Source of the DNA: Verrucomicrobiota bacterium
Lineage (GTDB): Bacteria; Verrucomicrobiota; Verrucomicrobiia; Limisphaerales; UBA8199
Reading direction: 5' to 3'
NCBI GenBank assembly: GCA_003176045.1
Contig: PSRM01000269.1
Coordinates: 1-60,562, forward strand
Length of the DNA stretch: 60,562 nucleotides
Positions 1 through 9,079 of this stretch are shown here, piece by piece (position 1 is the stretch's first letter; each line of letters starts with the position of its first letter). The notes below the pieces were generated by a model. It did not search any database. It saw only the letters and a list, made by a program, of their open reading frames with translations, and was not told the DNA's origin. The position numbers were made by a program, and so were the translations under genes.

Positions 1-160
1 GCAGGCCTGGCGCTGGCCCAGCCCACGCGTGGGTAAGAGCGGGGTTGATTCTGGCTAGCCTCCAGTTCCGGGGCATAACCTTGCCCCGCCGTCCCAAACT
101 TAACACGTAAACTTTGTCGTTAACTTTATGGCCAATTAAATCCGGGATTATTCAAGCCCC

Positions 161-200
161 CGCAAACCCACGCAAACGTACGCAAACCTACGCAACCCCC
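161..200. repeat. 10-bp tandem array CGCAAACCTA x4
   Basis: Four head-to-tail 10-bp units, each beginning CGCAA, with changes only in the last bases. Read directly from the sequence. Confidence 0.85.
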
Positions 201-211
201 TTCCCCCATCC

Positions 212-346
212 TCTTAATCTTAATCTTTCTCATAATCTTAATCCCCACTCCCGACAAGATGCCAATCCCCTCGACCCTCGACCCTCAACCCTCCCTCGAC
301 CTTCGACCTTGGACTTTGGACCACACCTGACACCTGACACCTGATA
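212..346. repeat. Cluster of three tandem arrays (6-, 7- and 7-bp units)
   Basis: CTTAAT-type units (212-244) are followed by degenerate 7-bp units drifting from TCGACCC to TTGGACT (271-322), then CACCTGA x3 (324-346). The reverse complement of the last array recurs at 16509-16557, the CTTAAT type recurs inverted at 18378-18415 and 26096-26130, and TTTGGAC recurs at 60174-60215. Confidence 0.8.
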
Positions 347-350
347 TGGA

Positions 351-386
351 CAGCCTAACTCCGTCTAACTCAGCCTAACTCAGTCC
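351..386. repeat. 10-bp tandem array CAGCCTAACT
   Basis: Three to four units of CAGCCTAACT with single-base variants. Confidence 0.75.
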
Positions 387-474
387 AGGAAAACGTAACC
401 CCTTGCAAATCAATGACGTTCTGGATACCCCCTCCCCCCCATGCAGCAGCAACACTCATCAGCGTGCGGATGGT

Positions 475-571
475 ATATCCAGTATCCAGCATCCAGCATC
501 CAATATCCCTCCCTCACTCGCCCTCGACCCTCTCCCGACTTTGGACGTTGGACTTCGGACCTTGGACTTTT
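475..571. repeat. 8-bp CCAGCATC array followed by 7-bp TTGGACT array
   Basis: About four CCAGCATC-type units at 475-508, a TCGACCC-like stretch, then four to five TTGGACT-type units at 538-571. Confidence 0.75.
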
Positions 572-1032
572 TTAACTGGCGAGTCAAACCAGGCCAAGAG
601 GCCTAGCGAGAATTCGCCAGAAGTTCTTTGAAACACATTTGGTGCCGCATAGCGGCGCCGGAAGCCCGCACGCAAATCGGTGCCGGCTTCCATAGACACA
701 ACCAGCAAAGCCGCGATTCGCTCGCCCGGGCCCCGCCTGGGCGAGCGAGCGGGGACGCTGGAGACTTTACCTTCATTCCGCGCTCCGCATTCGATAGCCG
801 CTCCCCTCGACCCTCTCCCGACTATGGACTGACTTCTTGTCGCGCCGACTCGTCTCGCCGGAGCCGGGCAGAGGCGGAAGCCTTGGCGTAGGCGGATGGC
901 CTTTGGACGGCCCTTCACCTGCCAACCACGGCCTTGCACGGCCCGAAAGACGCGGAAATGGCTCAAAAGGCCGGTTTGCCCCATGTACCCCACCCCCCCG
1001 TTCAAAATGGCCGTTTTGGCCCTTTTGCTGAG

Positions 1033-1067
1033 AACTTAGTCGAAAACTTAATCGCAAACTTAATCGA
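1033..1067. repeat. 12-bp tandem array AACTTAATCGCA
   Basis: Three units of a 12-bp repeat (AACTTAGTCGAA, AACTTAATCGCA, AACTTAATCGAG). The family recurs at 96-127, 48207-48325, 53765-53825 and 54868-54902. Confidence 0.8.
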
Positions 1068-1080
1068 GCCCTTTCCCATT

Positions 1081-1146
1081 AGCGTTAATTAGCGTTCATT
1101 ACGCACAACTCCCTTATATCCGCGTAATCAGCGTAATCAGCGGTTA
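1081..1146. repeat. GCGTTAATTA / GCGTAATCA tandem repeat at permease 3' end
   Basis: AGCGTTAATT/AGCGTTCATT units followed by CGTAATCAG units, ending over the stop codon of the permease gene. A close relative lies at 2725-2754, and a GCGTTCATT version covers the 3' end of the gene at 52928. Confidence 0.7.
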
Positions 1147-2516
1147 ACCTGTTCTGCGCGTTTGTGCTCGATGAACCAGTAAACGACGGCGGAGACAAGG
1201 ACAAGACCGGTCGCGGCAGCCAACTCTTTCCATTCCAGTGTCGTCAGCATCCAAACCATGATGGCGGCCGCGGCCAGCGGCAGCAAAGTGCCGCCGGGCG
1301 CGCGGAACGGCTCGCCGGCCATGGCGATGTTCCGTGCGCGCAATCGCAGCAAGCCCAGGCAACAAATGATATAGAGTAACAGGGTGCCGGAACTCGATAT
1401 GATCAAAAGCTGGCGGAACGACCCGGATACAGAAACCAAAAAGCACGTCAGCAAATAAACGACGATCGCCACGGCCGGCGTGCCGAATCGCGGATGCACG
1501 GCGGAAAGTTTCCGTGGCAATTGCCCGGCTTCGGCCAGCGCATACACAATGCGCGGCGAGCAGAGCGCATCGCCGGCGAAATACCCCGTGGCCGACAGCA
1601 CACCCGCCGCCCACAAAAGGCGGCCACCCCAGGGTCCGAACACCGCGGTCGCCGCAGCCGCCAGTGGGGCCTTGGCAGTCGCCAGGTCCGGTCCGAGAAC
1701 ACCCTGCGAGACCAATTGCAAACCGATATACAGCGCGGCGGTCAGTGTGAGAGCCAGCGCGACGGCTCGCGGAATCGTGCGGGCCGGATTTGCCACCTCT
1801 CCGCTGGCGCTTAGTCCGCTTTCGACTCCCATGAAGACAAAAAAGACCAGCACCGCTCCCTGGCCAATCAGTTTCAGCGGCGGCATGCCGCTCCAATGAA
1901 GATTTTGTGGATGAATGGCAAACGCGCCGGCCACCATCAGCACGACGAGAGGGACCAGTTTAATAACTGCTGTCGCCACAGAAAATCGGGCCCCGAGGCG
2001 CGTGCCGCGGATGTTGACCACCGCAAGCAGCGTGAACAGGCCGGCTAGAAAAAGCATCCGCGGCGCGCTCTGTTCGAAAATGGGCCAGGGGACGGCGAGT
2101 GTGTCGGCCAGGAAATTCGCGACTGCGGCTGCCGCGAAGACGCTGTTCGCAGACCAGAGCAGTGTGCCCGCGATTCCACCCACGACCGGCCCAAAGGCGA
2201 CGCGCCCGTAAGCATACACTCCACCCGACTCCGTGACCCGGCTGCCGACCTCGGCGAAGCACAGCCCCATCAGGGTGACGAGCACCGCGCACACCAGGTA
2301 TGCCAGAATAGCCGACGGCCCCATCAACGCCGCCACCATCCCAGGCAGCGCGAAGATGCCTGAACCCACGATGGAATTGAATGAAGCGAACCCGAGGCCG
2401 GTTACTCCTATGACGCGTTGGAGGTGCGGTGCCGCGGTGTTATCGGGCACGCCCGATGGATCGGCAGGTTGAGATCCTGTTTCTGGCACCGCACGTTGAC
2501 TTACACCAAAGGACAT
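1137..2516 (-). CDS. APC-family amino acid permease
   Basis: Inner-membrane amino acid transporter of the APC superfamily, 459 aa from the chosen start. The first membrane segment carries the family signature GSGIFALPG, preceded by IGVTGLGFASFNSIV. Hydrophobic segments follow throughout at spacing typical of about 12 TM helices, and a TESGGVYAYGRVAFGP loop follows the second helix. An upstream ATG would add 44 residues (MRWPSYDFRR...) that look like translated intergenic DNA and have no family counterpart, so I prefer the ATG at 2516, although no strong Shine-Dalgarno is visible. The stop codon sits in a tandem repeat. The substrate cannot be read from sequence. Its neighbour on the same strand is an oxidoreductase about 280 bp upstream, with a repeat between them, so co-transcription is doubtful. 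Confidence 0.85.
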   Translation of the reverse strand: MSFGVSQRAVPETGSQPADPSGVPDNTAAPHLQRVIGVTGLGFASFNSIVGSGIFALPGMVAALMGPSAILAYLVCAVLVTLMGLCFAEVGSRVTESGGVYAYGRVAFGPVVGGIAGTLLWSANSVFAAAAVANFLADTLAVPWPIFEQSAPRMLFLAGLFTLLAVVNIRGTRLGARFSVATAVIKLVPLVVLMVAGAFAIHPQNLHWSGMPPLKLIGQGAVLVFFVFMGVESGLSASGEVANPARTIPRAVALALTLTAALYIGLQLVSQGVLGPDLATAKAPLAAAATAVFGPWGGRLLWAAGVLSATGYFAGDALCSPRIVYALAEAGQLPRKLSAVHPRFGTPAVAIVVYLLTCFLVSVSGSFRQLLIISSSGTLLLYIICCLGLLRLRARNIAMAGEPFRAPGGTLLPLAAAAIMVWMLTTLEWKELAAATGLVLVSAVVYWFIEHKRAEQVNR

Positions 2517-2724
2517 GGCATTCTGAAGGCAGAAGAATAGACGGAATAATGCGTAAAACCTCGCAAAATCGGCGCAAAAGATTGGGCTACCCGAAAGGAT
2601 CCAATGGCACAAAATGGGCCGCCGAAAATCGTAAGAAGGCCAGCGCACTCGATGATGCGGAACGCGCTGCTTTATTCAGAAGCGGCATCTTAAGACTCTA
2701 TGGCGGAATCGCATGAGGTTGAGT

Positions 2725-2754
2725 ATCCGCGTAATCAGCGTCATCCGCGGTTAA
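2725..2754. repeat. CGTAATCAG / CGTCATCCG tandem repeat
   Basis: Three units of a 9-bp repeat ending CGCGGTTAA, matching the array at 1110-1146. It lies in the 281-bp gap between the permease and the oxidoreductase. Confidence 0.7.
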
Positions 2755-2797
2755 TTTTGCTTTGGTTGCGGTTTTGCCGCGCTGCGAAATATCCGCA

Positions 2798-4387
2798 CTA
2801 GAAGTCTTTCAGGATTTCGCGGGCTGCATTGGCGCCGCAGGCGCCCATGACGCCGCCGCCGGGGTGGGTGGCGGCGCCGCAGAGATAAAGTCCTTTGATG
2901 GGTGTGCGATAGTCGGCGTAACCGGGCAGCGGGCGCATAAAACCCAGACTGGAAATTGACATGGCTCCTTGCATGATGTTGCCGCCAGTGAGGCCGAAGG
3001 TGGATTCGAGATCGGCTGGCGAGAGCACCTGGTAGCTGAGGACCGATTTGCGGAAGTTGGGGGCGTATTCGGTCATAATATCAATGCAGCGTTCGGCGTA
3101 GCGGCGCTTGTTTTCTTCGAGCGTCCCCGCGTCGGGTGCGAGTTTGTAGGGAAAGTATTGGGTGAACATGGACATCACATGCCTGCCCTTCGGCGCAACG
3201 GAATCGTCGAGGGAACTGGGAATGGTGGCTTCGATGACGGGGTTTTTGGAGATGTAACCGTACTTGGCGCAATCGAACGCGGTTTCGATATACGCGCGGT
3301 TGGGGCTGATGTGAATAGTGCCGTGGTGTTGCGGGCCGACGCCGACGCCTGGGAGACAAGTGAAGTTCGGGACTTCAGAAAGCGCCAGGTTGATTTTGCA
3401 GCTCGCGCTGGAGTAATCCAGATGTTTCACCGACTCCACGAAAGCAGCGGGCAACTCGTTGCCAGCTATGAGCCGCAGGAATGTGGCGCTGGCATCCAGG
3501 CAAGACACAATTTTGCCGGCCCGAAATTCGCTGCCGTCGGCCAGCGCGACGCCCGAGGCCCGGCCATCCTTCACGAGGATGCGCGAGACGGGTGCGTTGA
3601 CCCTGATTTCGGCGCCGCGTTCCCTGGCCGCGGAAGCAATGGCTTCCGAGAGAGCGCCCATGCCGCCGCGCACGTAGCCCCAAACACCGCGCACACCGTC
3701 ACATTCGCCCATGACGTGATGGAAGAGCACATAGGCTGTTCCCGGCATGGAAGGAGTGGCCATCGCGCCGATGATGGCGTCGGTGGAAAGGGTGGTCTTG
3801 AGTTCCTCGGATTCGAACCAGCGATCCAGAATCGGATTGGCCGCACCCGTGAGGATTTCGAGTGCCGCAGGACCATCGGCGCCCAACTTGCGGAAATCCC
3901 AGGCGGTCCGGGCCAGGCGCAGCAAATTGCCGGGCGCGTTCGACCAGGGGTTGGGCGGCGTCTGCATCAACATCGGTTCGAGGAACGCGGCGATGCGTTC
4001 GAGCATGGCTTCGTACTTGGGCAGGTTATCGGCGTCCTTCTTCGAGAACTTTGACACCTCGCGATGAGTCATGGCTTTGTCCGGCCCCATGAGCAGACAA
4101 CGGCCATCCGGCAAAGGCGTGAAGCTCGAGGGGCTGCGAGGGATCATACTGAAGCCATGGCGCTTCAGCTCGAGATCGCGGATAATCTCCGGGCGGAAGA
4201 GGCTGTTGACGTAGCTTGCAGTGGAAACTTTGAAGCCCGGCCAAAGTTCCTCGGTGACGGCGCACCCGCCGACCAATTCACGCTTTTCGAGCACCAGGAC
4301 TTTCCGGCCAGCGCGGGCGAAATAGGCCGCGGCGACCAGGCCATTATGCCCCGCGCCGATGATGATGGCGTCGTATTGAGAACTCAT
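2798..4387 (-). CDS. FAD-dependent NAD(P)/amine-oxidase-like protein (PYROXD2/phytoene desaturase type)
   Basis: 529-aa cytosolic flavoprotein. Residues 5-40 form a Rossmann FAD-binding fold with the GAGHNG motif and the acidic end of strand 2 in VLVLEKRELVGGCAVTEE, as in the phytoene desaturase/PYROXD2 family. The C-terminus has the second FAD motif, GLYLCGAATHPGGGVMGACG, and the length is normal for the family. The middle is the variable substrate domain, so the substrate cannot be named. There are no carotenoid genes nearby, which argues against a carotenoid desaturase and for the less well understood PYROXD2-like branch. The start ATG at 4387 is 20 bp before the divergent spacer. The gene is head-to-head with the NTF2-like gene at 4586, so their promoters should lie in the 198 bp between. 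Confidence 0.88.
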   Translation of the reverse strand: MSSQYDAIIIGAGHNGLVAAAYFARAGRKVLVLEKRELVGGCAVTEELWPGFKVSTASYVNSLFRPEIIRDLELKRHGFSMIPRSPSSFTPLPDGRCLLMGPDKAMTHREVSKFSKKDADNLPKYEAMLERIAAFLEPMLMQTPPNPWSNAPGNLLRLARTAWDFRKLGADGPAALEILTGAANPILDRWFESEELKTTLSTDAIIGAMATPSMPGTAYVLFHHVMGECDGVRGVWGYVRGGMGALSEAIASAARERGAEIRVNAPVSRILVKDGRASGVALADGSEFRAGKIVSCLDASATFLRLIAGNELPAAFVESVKHLDYSSASCKINLALSEVPNFTCLPGVGVGPQHHGTIHISPNRAYIETAFDCAKYGYISKNPVIEATIPSSLDDSVAPKGRHVMSMFTQYFPYKLAPDAGTLEENKRRYAERCIDIMTEYAPNFRKSVLSYQVLSPADLESTFGLTGGNIMQGAMSISSLGFMRPLPGYADYRTPIKGLYLCGAATHPGGGVMGACGANAAREILKDF

Positions 4388-4585
4388 TTAACCTGAACGG
4401 TCGTGCACCGATCATTACATAGAACATCGCCAATTCCATGAAAATAAAACTGAACATCAGTTTCAACTTGCTTCAGGCTTGCGCGCGCAACCCAAGAAGG
4501 CCAGCATCAGAACATGAACACTTGGAAATCCATCAACGTTAGTCCGCAGGCTTATCGCGCATTTAGCGACCCCAAACGGTCGGCA

Positions 4586-5077
4586 ATGAAGATTGGCCTG
4601 GTCATTGTCATGGCGGTTGCGGCGATGCCCGCGCGGGCGGACGACGACGCAGTGAAACGCGAATTGGCGGCGCAATACCAAAAGGTGACGGTCGCGTTCC
4701 AGAACAAGGACGTGAAAGCGTATGACGCATTACTGGCACCCGACTTTGCGAACCACCTGCCAAATGGAAAGACGCTGTCTCGCCAGCAGGTGCTGGCCGA
4801 TTTCCAGCGTCAGTCTGCCAATTCACGGGAAGTGACCTGGACGCGTAAGATCGAGAAGCTGGAAAACGCCCCCGAGGGCATGCTTGCGACCGTCAGTGGC
4901 AAGTTCCACGGCCTGGTTACCGATCCTCAGGGCAAGGAACACAAATTCGAGATGGCCGCCACCACGAAGGATTTGTGGGAAAAGGCGAGCGGTAGCTGGC
5001 GCCTTAAGCGCGCTGACCTCCAGAAAATGGACGCCAACATGGACGGCAAATCCCTGTCTGCTCCCGAGCGGAAGTAG
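4586..5077 (+). CDS. Secreted NTF2-like/DUF4440-type protein
   Basis: 163 aa from the preferred start. Residues 1-18 (MKIGLVIVMAVAAMPARA) form a clear Sec signal peptide ending in an AxA-type site. The rest has the SnoaL/DUF4440 cone-fold pattern: an N-terminal helix (AAQYQKVTVAFQNKDVKAYD), the LLAPDFANHLPNGKTLSR motif, and a final strand in SGSWRLKRADLQKMDAN. Such domains bind small ligands or act as stand-alone enzymes, and no catalytic residues can be assigned. An ATG at 4514 would add 24 residues in front of the signal peptide, so I chose 4586. It is convergent with the TlpA-like gene, only 24 bp away. Confidence 0.75.
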   Translation: MKIGLVIVMAVAAMPARADDDAVKRELAAQYQKVTVAFQNKDVKAYDALLAPDFANHLPNGKTLSRQQVLADFQRQSANSREVTWTRKIEKLENAPEGMLATVSGKFHGLVTDPQGKEHKFEMAATTKDLWEKASGSWRLKRADLQKMDANMDGKSLSAPERK

Positions 5078-5101
5078 TCTCCGCTGGGCTCAAATTGGTA
5101 C

Positions 5102-6250
5102 TCACTCTTGTTCCTCAATTAATTCCTTTACCAAATACTCTAAACTACCTTTCTTAAGGTCGGGATGGTCGGCGAGGAGAGAATCGGAAAATGATGTAAC
5201 GCCGGTGCGGCGGAGGATGCCTTTCTTATCCACGAGCCATTTTGTGGGGACGCCGCTGATACCGAAGCGGAAGCTCAGGTCATTGTTCCAATGTTTGCCG
5301 TCAAAATATTGCGGCCAGGGCATCCCCTTCTTTTTGGTGAATTCGAGCAACTCGTCCTTTTTCTCGTCCAGACTAATCCCAATGATCTCAAAACCTTTCG
5401 CATGGTAGGCGTCGTAAACCTTCTTGAGATTCGGAACGTCAGCGACGCATGGCGCGCACCAGGTGGCCCAGAAATCCACCAGCACCACTTTGCCTTTCAT
5501 CTGTTTCAAATCCACTTTGGTGCCATCAACAGCCGTGAAGCTGACGTCGAGGGGTTTGCCGATTTCGTATGCCTTCCGGCCGGAAAGTATGTTCTGCGCC
5601 TCGGCTTTAATAACTGCCGACGCCTGGGGATGTTTGGCAACTCTCTCTGCTATAGAACGTTTCTCTGCAGGGGTGAGTTCACGGCCTGATTTGGCCTGGA
5701 GCAGGAGCATCTTGAAAATGGCTTCCTTATCGGGGAGTACGTCAACTGCTGCGAAGAATCCTTCCATGTAGGCCTTTTCAAACTCGGCCGAGCCCTGGCT
5801 GAGATTGCGCTTGCCGCTGCTCTTGGCCCATTGTGCGATATGATTGATAACAAACGTGTGCAATTTGAGTTCCTCGGGAATCTTAGGATCCTTGAGAGCC
5901 TCGGTCGCATTCTGTTGCAACTTCCCGGCTGCCGTCTCGTCACCGGCCAGGGTGGCCTCGTAAAGACCGATATTGCCGAGTGCTTGCGCATCCTCTATGT
6001 GTTTGGATTTGGGGTAATCTTTTAGAAATTGGTTCACCAGAGCCGACATTTTAAGACCGGCCTCTCGCCGCACTTTGAGGTCTGCGTCGGTGGGATTCTC
6101 TTCCCCGGCTTGCGTCTTCTGCATCTGCTCAGTAATTGCCGCAAACGCTTTGTCCTCCGCCGACTGGGCTGGAGTATCGCTCTGCTGGCCACAGATTGGG
6201 AACGCGAGGGAAACGATTGCCAAAAGGAACCAATATCTGCCCGTATTCAT
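5102..6250 (-). CDS. TlpA/ResA-like exported thioredoxin protein with N-terminal extension
   Basis: 382 aa from the ATG at 6250. Residues 1-20 (MNTGRYWFLLAIVSLAFPICG) are a signal sequence, possibly lipoprotein-like because of the PICG cysteine. Residues about 25-225 form an alpha-helical extension common in PVC-group TlpA proteins. The C-terminal third is a thioredoxin fold with VLVDFWATWCAPC, so the redox motif is WCAPC, followed by the cis-Pro-bearing FGISGVPTKWLVD. The likely job is thiol-disulfide exchange in the periplasm. The frame is open upstream to 6589, but that part crosses a REP-like palindrome cluster (6358-6420) and has no signal-like or domain content, so I leave it out. Confidence 0.87.
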   Translation of the reverse strand: MNTGRYWFLLAIVSLAFPICGQQSDTPAQSAEDKAFAAITEQMQKTQAGEENPTDADLKVRREAGLKMSALVNQFLKDYPKSKHIEDAQALGNIGLYEATLAGDETAAGKLQQNATEALKDPKIPEELKLHTFVINHIAQWAKSSGKRNLSQGSAEFEKAYMEGFFAAVDVLPDKEAIFKMLLLQAKSGRELTPAEKRSIAERVAKHPQASAVIKAEAQNILSGRKAYEIGKPLDVSFTAVDGTKVDLKQMKGKVVLVDFWATWCAPCVADVPNLKKVYDAYHAKGFEIIGISLDEKKDELLEFTKKKGMPWPQYFDGKHWNNDLSFRFGISGVPTKWLVDKKGILRRTGVTSFSDSLLADHPDLKKGSLEYLVKELIEEQE

Positions 6251-6357
6251 GCCATCGGGATAGGGATTACGAACTGGTGTGTAAAGCCGCAAATAAAGTG
6301 GCTTGAGCTCGCGATCCAAAAAGCCATCGGTCATTAGCGGCAGGTTTGGGAGTGAGT

Positions 6358-6420
6358 GGACATGTCCGCGCTTTGGCTGCGCGACATGTCGCGCAGTTCC
6401 AAAGCGGTGACATGTCACCG
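6358..6420. repeat. Three ACATGT-centred palindromes
   Basis: Three perfect inverted repeats share a GACATGTC core: GGACATGTCC (6358-6367), TGCGCGACATGTCGCGCA (6378-6395) and CGGTGACATGTCACCG (6405-6420). They sit between the divergent TlpA-like and PATR genes. They are either a REP element or a cluster of binding sites. Confidence 0.7.
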
Positions 6421-6580
6421 CACTCCAAATCCGCCTGCATCGTGCTGTTGCTCGCCAAGCAATTTTTGGCTGGAATTGGGCATTGAATGCGTGATATGCT
6501 AAAAGCGGTCGAATGAGCTCCCGCGACAAATTCCTCGGTTCTTTGCGTCGCATTTTCAGTCTGTGATCATTGCCCGTCCT

Positions 6581-8845
6581 ATGCGCCACATTTTCGCAGT
6601 AATTTCCGCGGCCGCGGTTTTGCTCAGGTTTGCCGGGACCGGCGTTTCCGGAACACTTTACTGGGACACTGACGGCTCGGCTGCGGGCGATAATGCTTCT
6701 ACTGGGGCGAACCTGGGAGGCTCAGGGGCGTGGAACACAGCGGCGGCGAACTGGTGGAGTAGCGGGGCGGTGGCGCTCCAGGCCTGGGGCGATGGCAGCG
6801 ATGCGATTTTCTGGGGGACGGCGGGGGCGGTCAGTGCTTCGGCGGTCTCCCCCGATAGCCTCACCTTCAAGAGCACGGGCTACTCGATCGACTCCGGCCC
6901 GATCACGATGATTGGAACGCCGTCCAATTTCACGGTGGATTCCAACGTTACAGCTACCATCAATGCGACCATCAGCGGGACCAACACAATGTGGAAGCTT
7001 GGCGCGGGGACGCTCATTTTGGCCAACACCAATAATCTCAACAACGCCACCACCAATGGCGGCGGTTGGCGCATCGAAGGCGGCGGCACACTGCAGATCA
7101 GCGCCGATACTTCTCTGGGCGCAGCTTTGCCCGATACTGCACGCAATACCGTCACCGACATCTCGTTCAATCAATCCACGATTCAGGCAGGAACATCGCT
7201 CGTCATCAGTCAGAATCGCCGCACCAAGATCAACACCAACGTCTCTACGAACGCCGGCGACGCGATCATTGACGTGCATGGATATGTGGTCACGTGGTAC
7301 GGATCGCTTCAGGGCGGGCCGGGCTCGTTGCGGGTCAGGAGCAGTGACAATCCGGGCGGCATGCTCATCCTTGGCACGGACAAAATCGCGAGCATCAATC
7401 CGTGGGGCAGCACCCTGGCGGCCGGCACGGTGAACCTGACGATTCAGGACGGGAGCATCGTGCAAACTTCCGGCACCGTGACACCTACGGGAGGTGAGCT
7501 GGGCAGCGAAACCAATACCAGCGGCGCGGCTCTGGCTATCCTGCTTGATAACGGCCAAATCCGATCCGAGTCCGGCGGTTATGCTTTCATGCGCAATCTC
7601 ATGCTCGGCGCCGGCGGTGGCAGTCTGGATACCGGCGCGTGGGACCAAACGTTCCTGGGCGCCATCTCCGGCTCGGGCTCGCTGACCAAATGGGGCACGG
7701 GAAATTTGATTCTCGATAACACGAGCGCTGGCTGGACGGGCGGCACTTTCATTCATAGCGGCACGCTTGTGCTTGGCCGCAACGGTTCCAATGGCATGCT
7801 CCCTGGCACCATCGCCAATCCCTATTCCATTTCGATCGATGCCGGCGCAACTTTCAAATTCAGCCGCGGATCGAACAAATCGTTTTTCGACATTTTTTCC
7901 GGCGCCGGCGGCGTTGTCGTGGCCAACTCGCCGACTGCGAAAGTCCGGCTTGTGTCGGATAGCACTTACACCGGACCGACGACCATCGGCTCGGGCATCC
8001 TAATGATTGGCCAGGGCAATCCGGGTGAACCGGGTTCGATCGCCAGCCCGATGGTGAACAACAGCGGCGAGCTGGACTTCAATCGCGTCGAAGACCTCAC
8101 CTACGCCGGCGCCATCAGCGGTCCGGGCATCCTGACGAAACAAGCCGCTGGAAAACTGACGTTGTCGGGCACCAACTCTTACACTGGATTCACCGGCGTC
8201 AATGCAGGCAGCCTCATTGTGGCAGGCATTCTCGGGAACAGCGCCGTATTCGTGACCAACGGCATCCTGGGCGGCAACGGCCTTATCCAGGGTCCAGTCA
8301 CGATACTACCCAGCGGCACTCTTTCTCCGGGGACTTCCATTGGCGCGCTAACCATCAGCAATTCGCTCACGCTCTCCGGTACAACAGCCATAGAACTCAA
8401 TGTGGCCGCGAATACAAATGACCTGGTTCGCGGCCTCACCAGCGTTGCTTATGGCGGCACACTCACGCTCTCAAATCTGGCCGGCACATTCACGGCACCC
8501 AGCGGTTTCAAATTATTCAGCGCCAACTCCTACACTGGCCGTTTCGCAACACTCACCCCAACCAATCCGGCCTCAGGTCTCGGGTGGAACACGAACACTC
8601 TTTCAACAGATGGGACGCTGCGCATCCTCAGCATCGCCCCAGTTTCAATCTCGAATGCGATCTCCGGAAATAATCTCACTCTCTCATGGCCTGCCGATCA
8701 CACCGGTTGGCGGCTCCAATCAAAAACGAATTTCATTTCCGGCAGCAACTGGGCTGATGTGCCGAACTCTGCGATCACAAACCAGGTAACGATCATTCTG
8801 AACCCAGGCACGGCCAGTGCTTTTTACCGGCTGGTGTACCCGTGA
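6581..8845 (+). CDS. PATR (autotransporter-associated beta-strand) repeat protein
   Basis: 754 aa from the ATG at 6581, with signal peptide MRHIFAVISAAAVLLRFAG. Glycine- and asparagine-rich PATR repeats dominate: LTKWGTGNLILDNTSAGWTG near 7680-7740 and ILTKQAAGKLTLSGTNSYTG near 8130-8190 are the clearest. These fold as a right-handed beta-helix on the cell surface. There is no autotransporter barrel at the C-terminus. Instead the last 70 residues (SGNNLTLSWPADHTGWRL ... FYRLVYP) match the ends of the 3297- and 2470-aa proteins in this window. The gene is divergent from the TlpA-like gene and is followed by a REP element. The protein is probably extracellular and structural, with no enzymatic motif seen. 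Confidence 0.85.
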   Translation: MRHIFAVISAAAVLLRFAGTGVSGTLYWDTDGSAAGDNASTGANLGGSGAWNTAAANWWSSGAVALQAWGDGSDAIFWGTAGAVSASAVSPDSLTFKSTGYSIDSGPITMIGTPSNFTVDSNVTATINATISGTNTMWKLGAGTLILANTNNLNNATTNGGGWRIEGGGTLQISADTSLGAALPDTARNTVTDISFNQSTIQAGTSLVISQNRRTKINTNVSTNAGDAIIDVHGYVVTWYGSLQGGPGSLRVRSSDNPGGMLILGTDKIASINPWGSTLAAGTVNLTIQDGSIVQTSGTVTPTGGELGSETNTSGAALAILLDNGQIRSESGGYAFMRNLMLGAGGGSLDTGAWDQTFLGAISGSGSLTKWGTGNLILDNTSAGWTGGTFIHSGTLVLGRNGSNGMLPGTIANPYSISIDAGATFKFSRGSNKSFFDIFSGAGGVVVANSPTAKVRLVSDSTYTGPTTIGSGILMIGQGNPGEPGSIASPMVNNSGELDFNRVEDLTYAGAISGPGILTKQAAGKLTLSGTNSYTGFTGVNAGSLIVAGILGNSAVFVTNGILGGNGLIQGPVTILPSGTLSPGTSIGALTISNSLTLSGTTAIELNVAANTNDLVRGLTSVAYGGTLTLSNLAGTFTAPSGFKLFSANSYTGRFATLTPTNPASGLGWNTNTLSTDGTLRILSIAPVSISNAISGNNLTLSWPADHTGWRLQSKTNFISGSNWADVPNSAITNQVTIILNPGTASAFYRLVYP

Positions 8846-8888
8846 TTTTTCGCTCCGAACCTGACTAGCGCTTTTGAACTTCTAATCC

Positions 8889-9075
8889 CGCAGGGATGAA
8901 AGAAAATAGCCCACCGTTTCAACGGTGGGAGAACGGTCCGATGTGGAATAAGTCCCGTCAGGGACGACAGAAACCGCTTTTTCTGTCGTCCCTAACGGGA
9001 CTCCTGCTGTTCAACCTCTTTCAACCCAGCGTTGAAACGCTGGGCTATTTTCTGTCGTCCCTGCGGGACTCGCCC
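8889..9075. repeat. Composite REP-like element with nested inverted repeats
   Basis: A 23-bp inverted repeat (8951-8973 against 8980-9002, core GTCCCGTCAGGGACGACAG) is flanked by the pair CCACCGTTTCAACGGTGG and CCAGCGTTGAAACGCTGG. It fills the gap between convergent genes. Confidence 0.8.
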
Positions 9076-9079
9076 TGAC

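Larger units (their letters stand above)
1..1136. other. Gene-free, repeat-packed region
   Basis: I see no believable gene here. Open frames on both strands are short, lack domains and run through tandem repeats. The region is a string of unrelated short arrays: AACTTTGTCG-type units near 96-127, CGCAAACCTA at 161-200, CTTAAT, TCGACCC/TTGGACT and CACCTGA units at 212-346, CAGCCTAACT at 351-386, CCAGCATC then TTGGACT at 475-571, and AACTTAATCGCA at 1033-1067. A GC-rich hairpin (GCTCGCCC ... GGGCGAGC) lies near 719-745. Confidence 0.7.

Noticed and set aside
161..571. Possible CRISPR array
   Set aside because: Units are 6-10 bp and head to tail, with no unique spacers and no cas genes nearby.
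514..1005. Minus-strand open frame of 163 codons in the left gap
   Set aside because: Half of it is translated tandem repeat (KVQGPKSNVQ) and the rest Arg-rich; no homology-like pattern.
2969..4054. Long plus-strand open frame of 361 codons
   Set aside because: Antisense to the clear FAD oxidoreductase; no domain, signal or start context. Long antisense frames are expected at this base composition.
2798..4387. Carotenoid desaturase
   Set aside because: The fold fits, but there is no other carotenoid gene nearby and PYROXD2-like proteins share the same motifs.
6722..7756. Minus-strand open frame of 344 codons
   Set aside because: Opposite the PATR gene; low-complexity Arg/Ala composition only.
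6581..8845. Classical autotransporter
   Set aside because: PATR repeats are present but the C-terminal beta-barrel domain is missing; the end is a short module shared with two other proteins.
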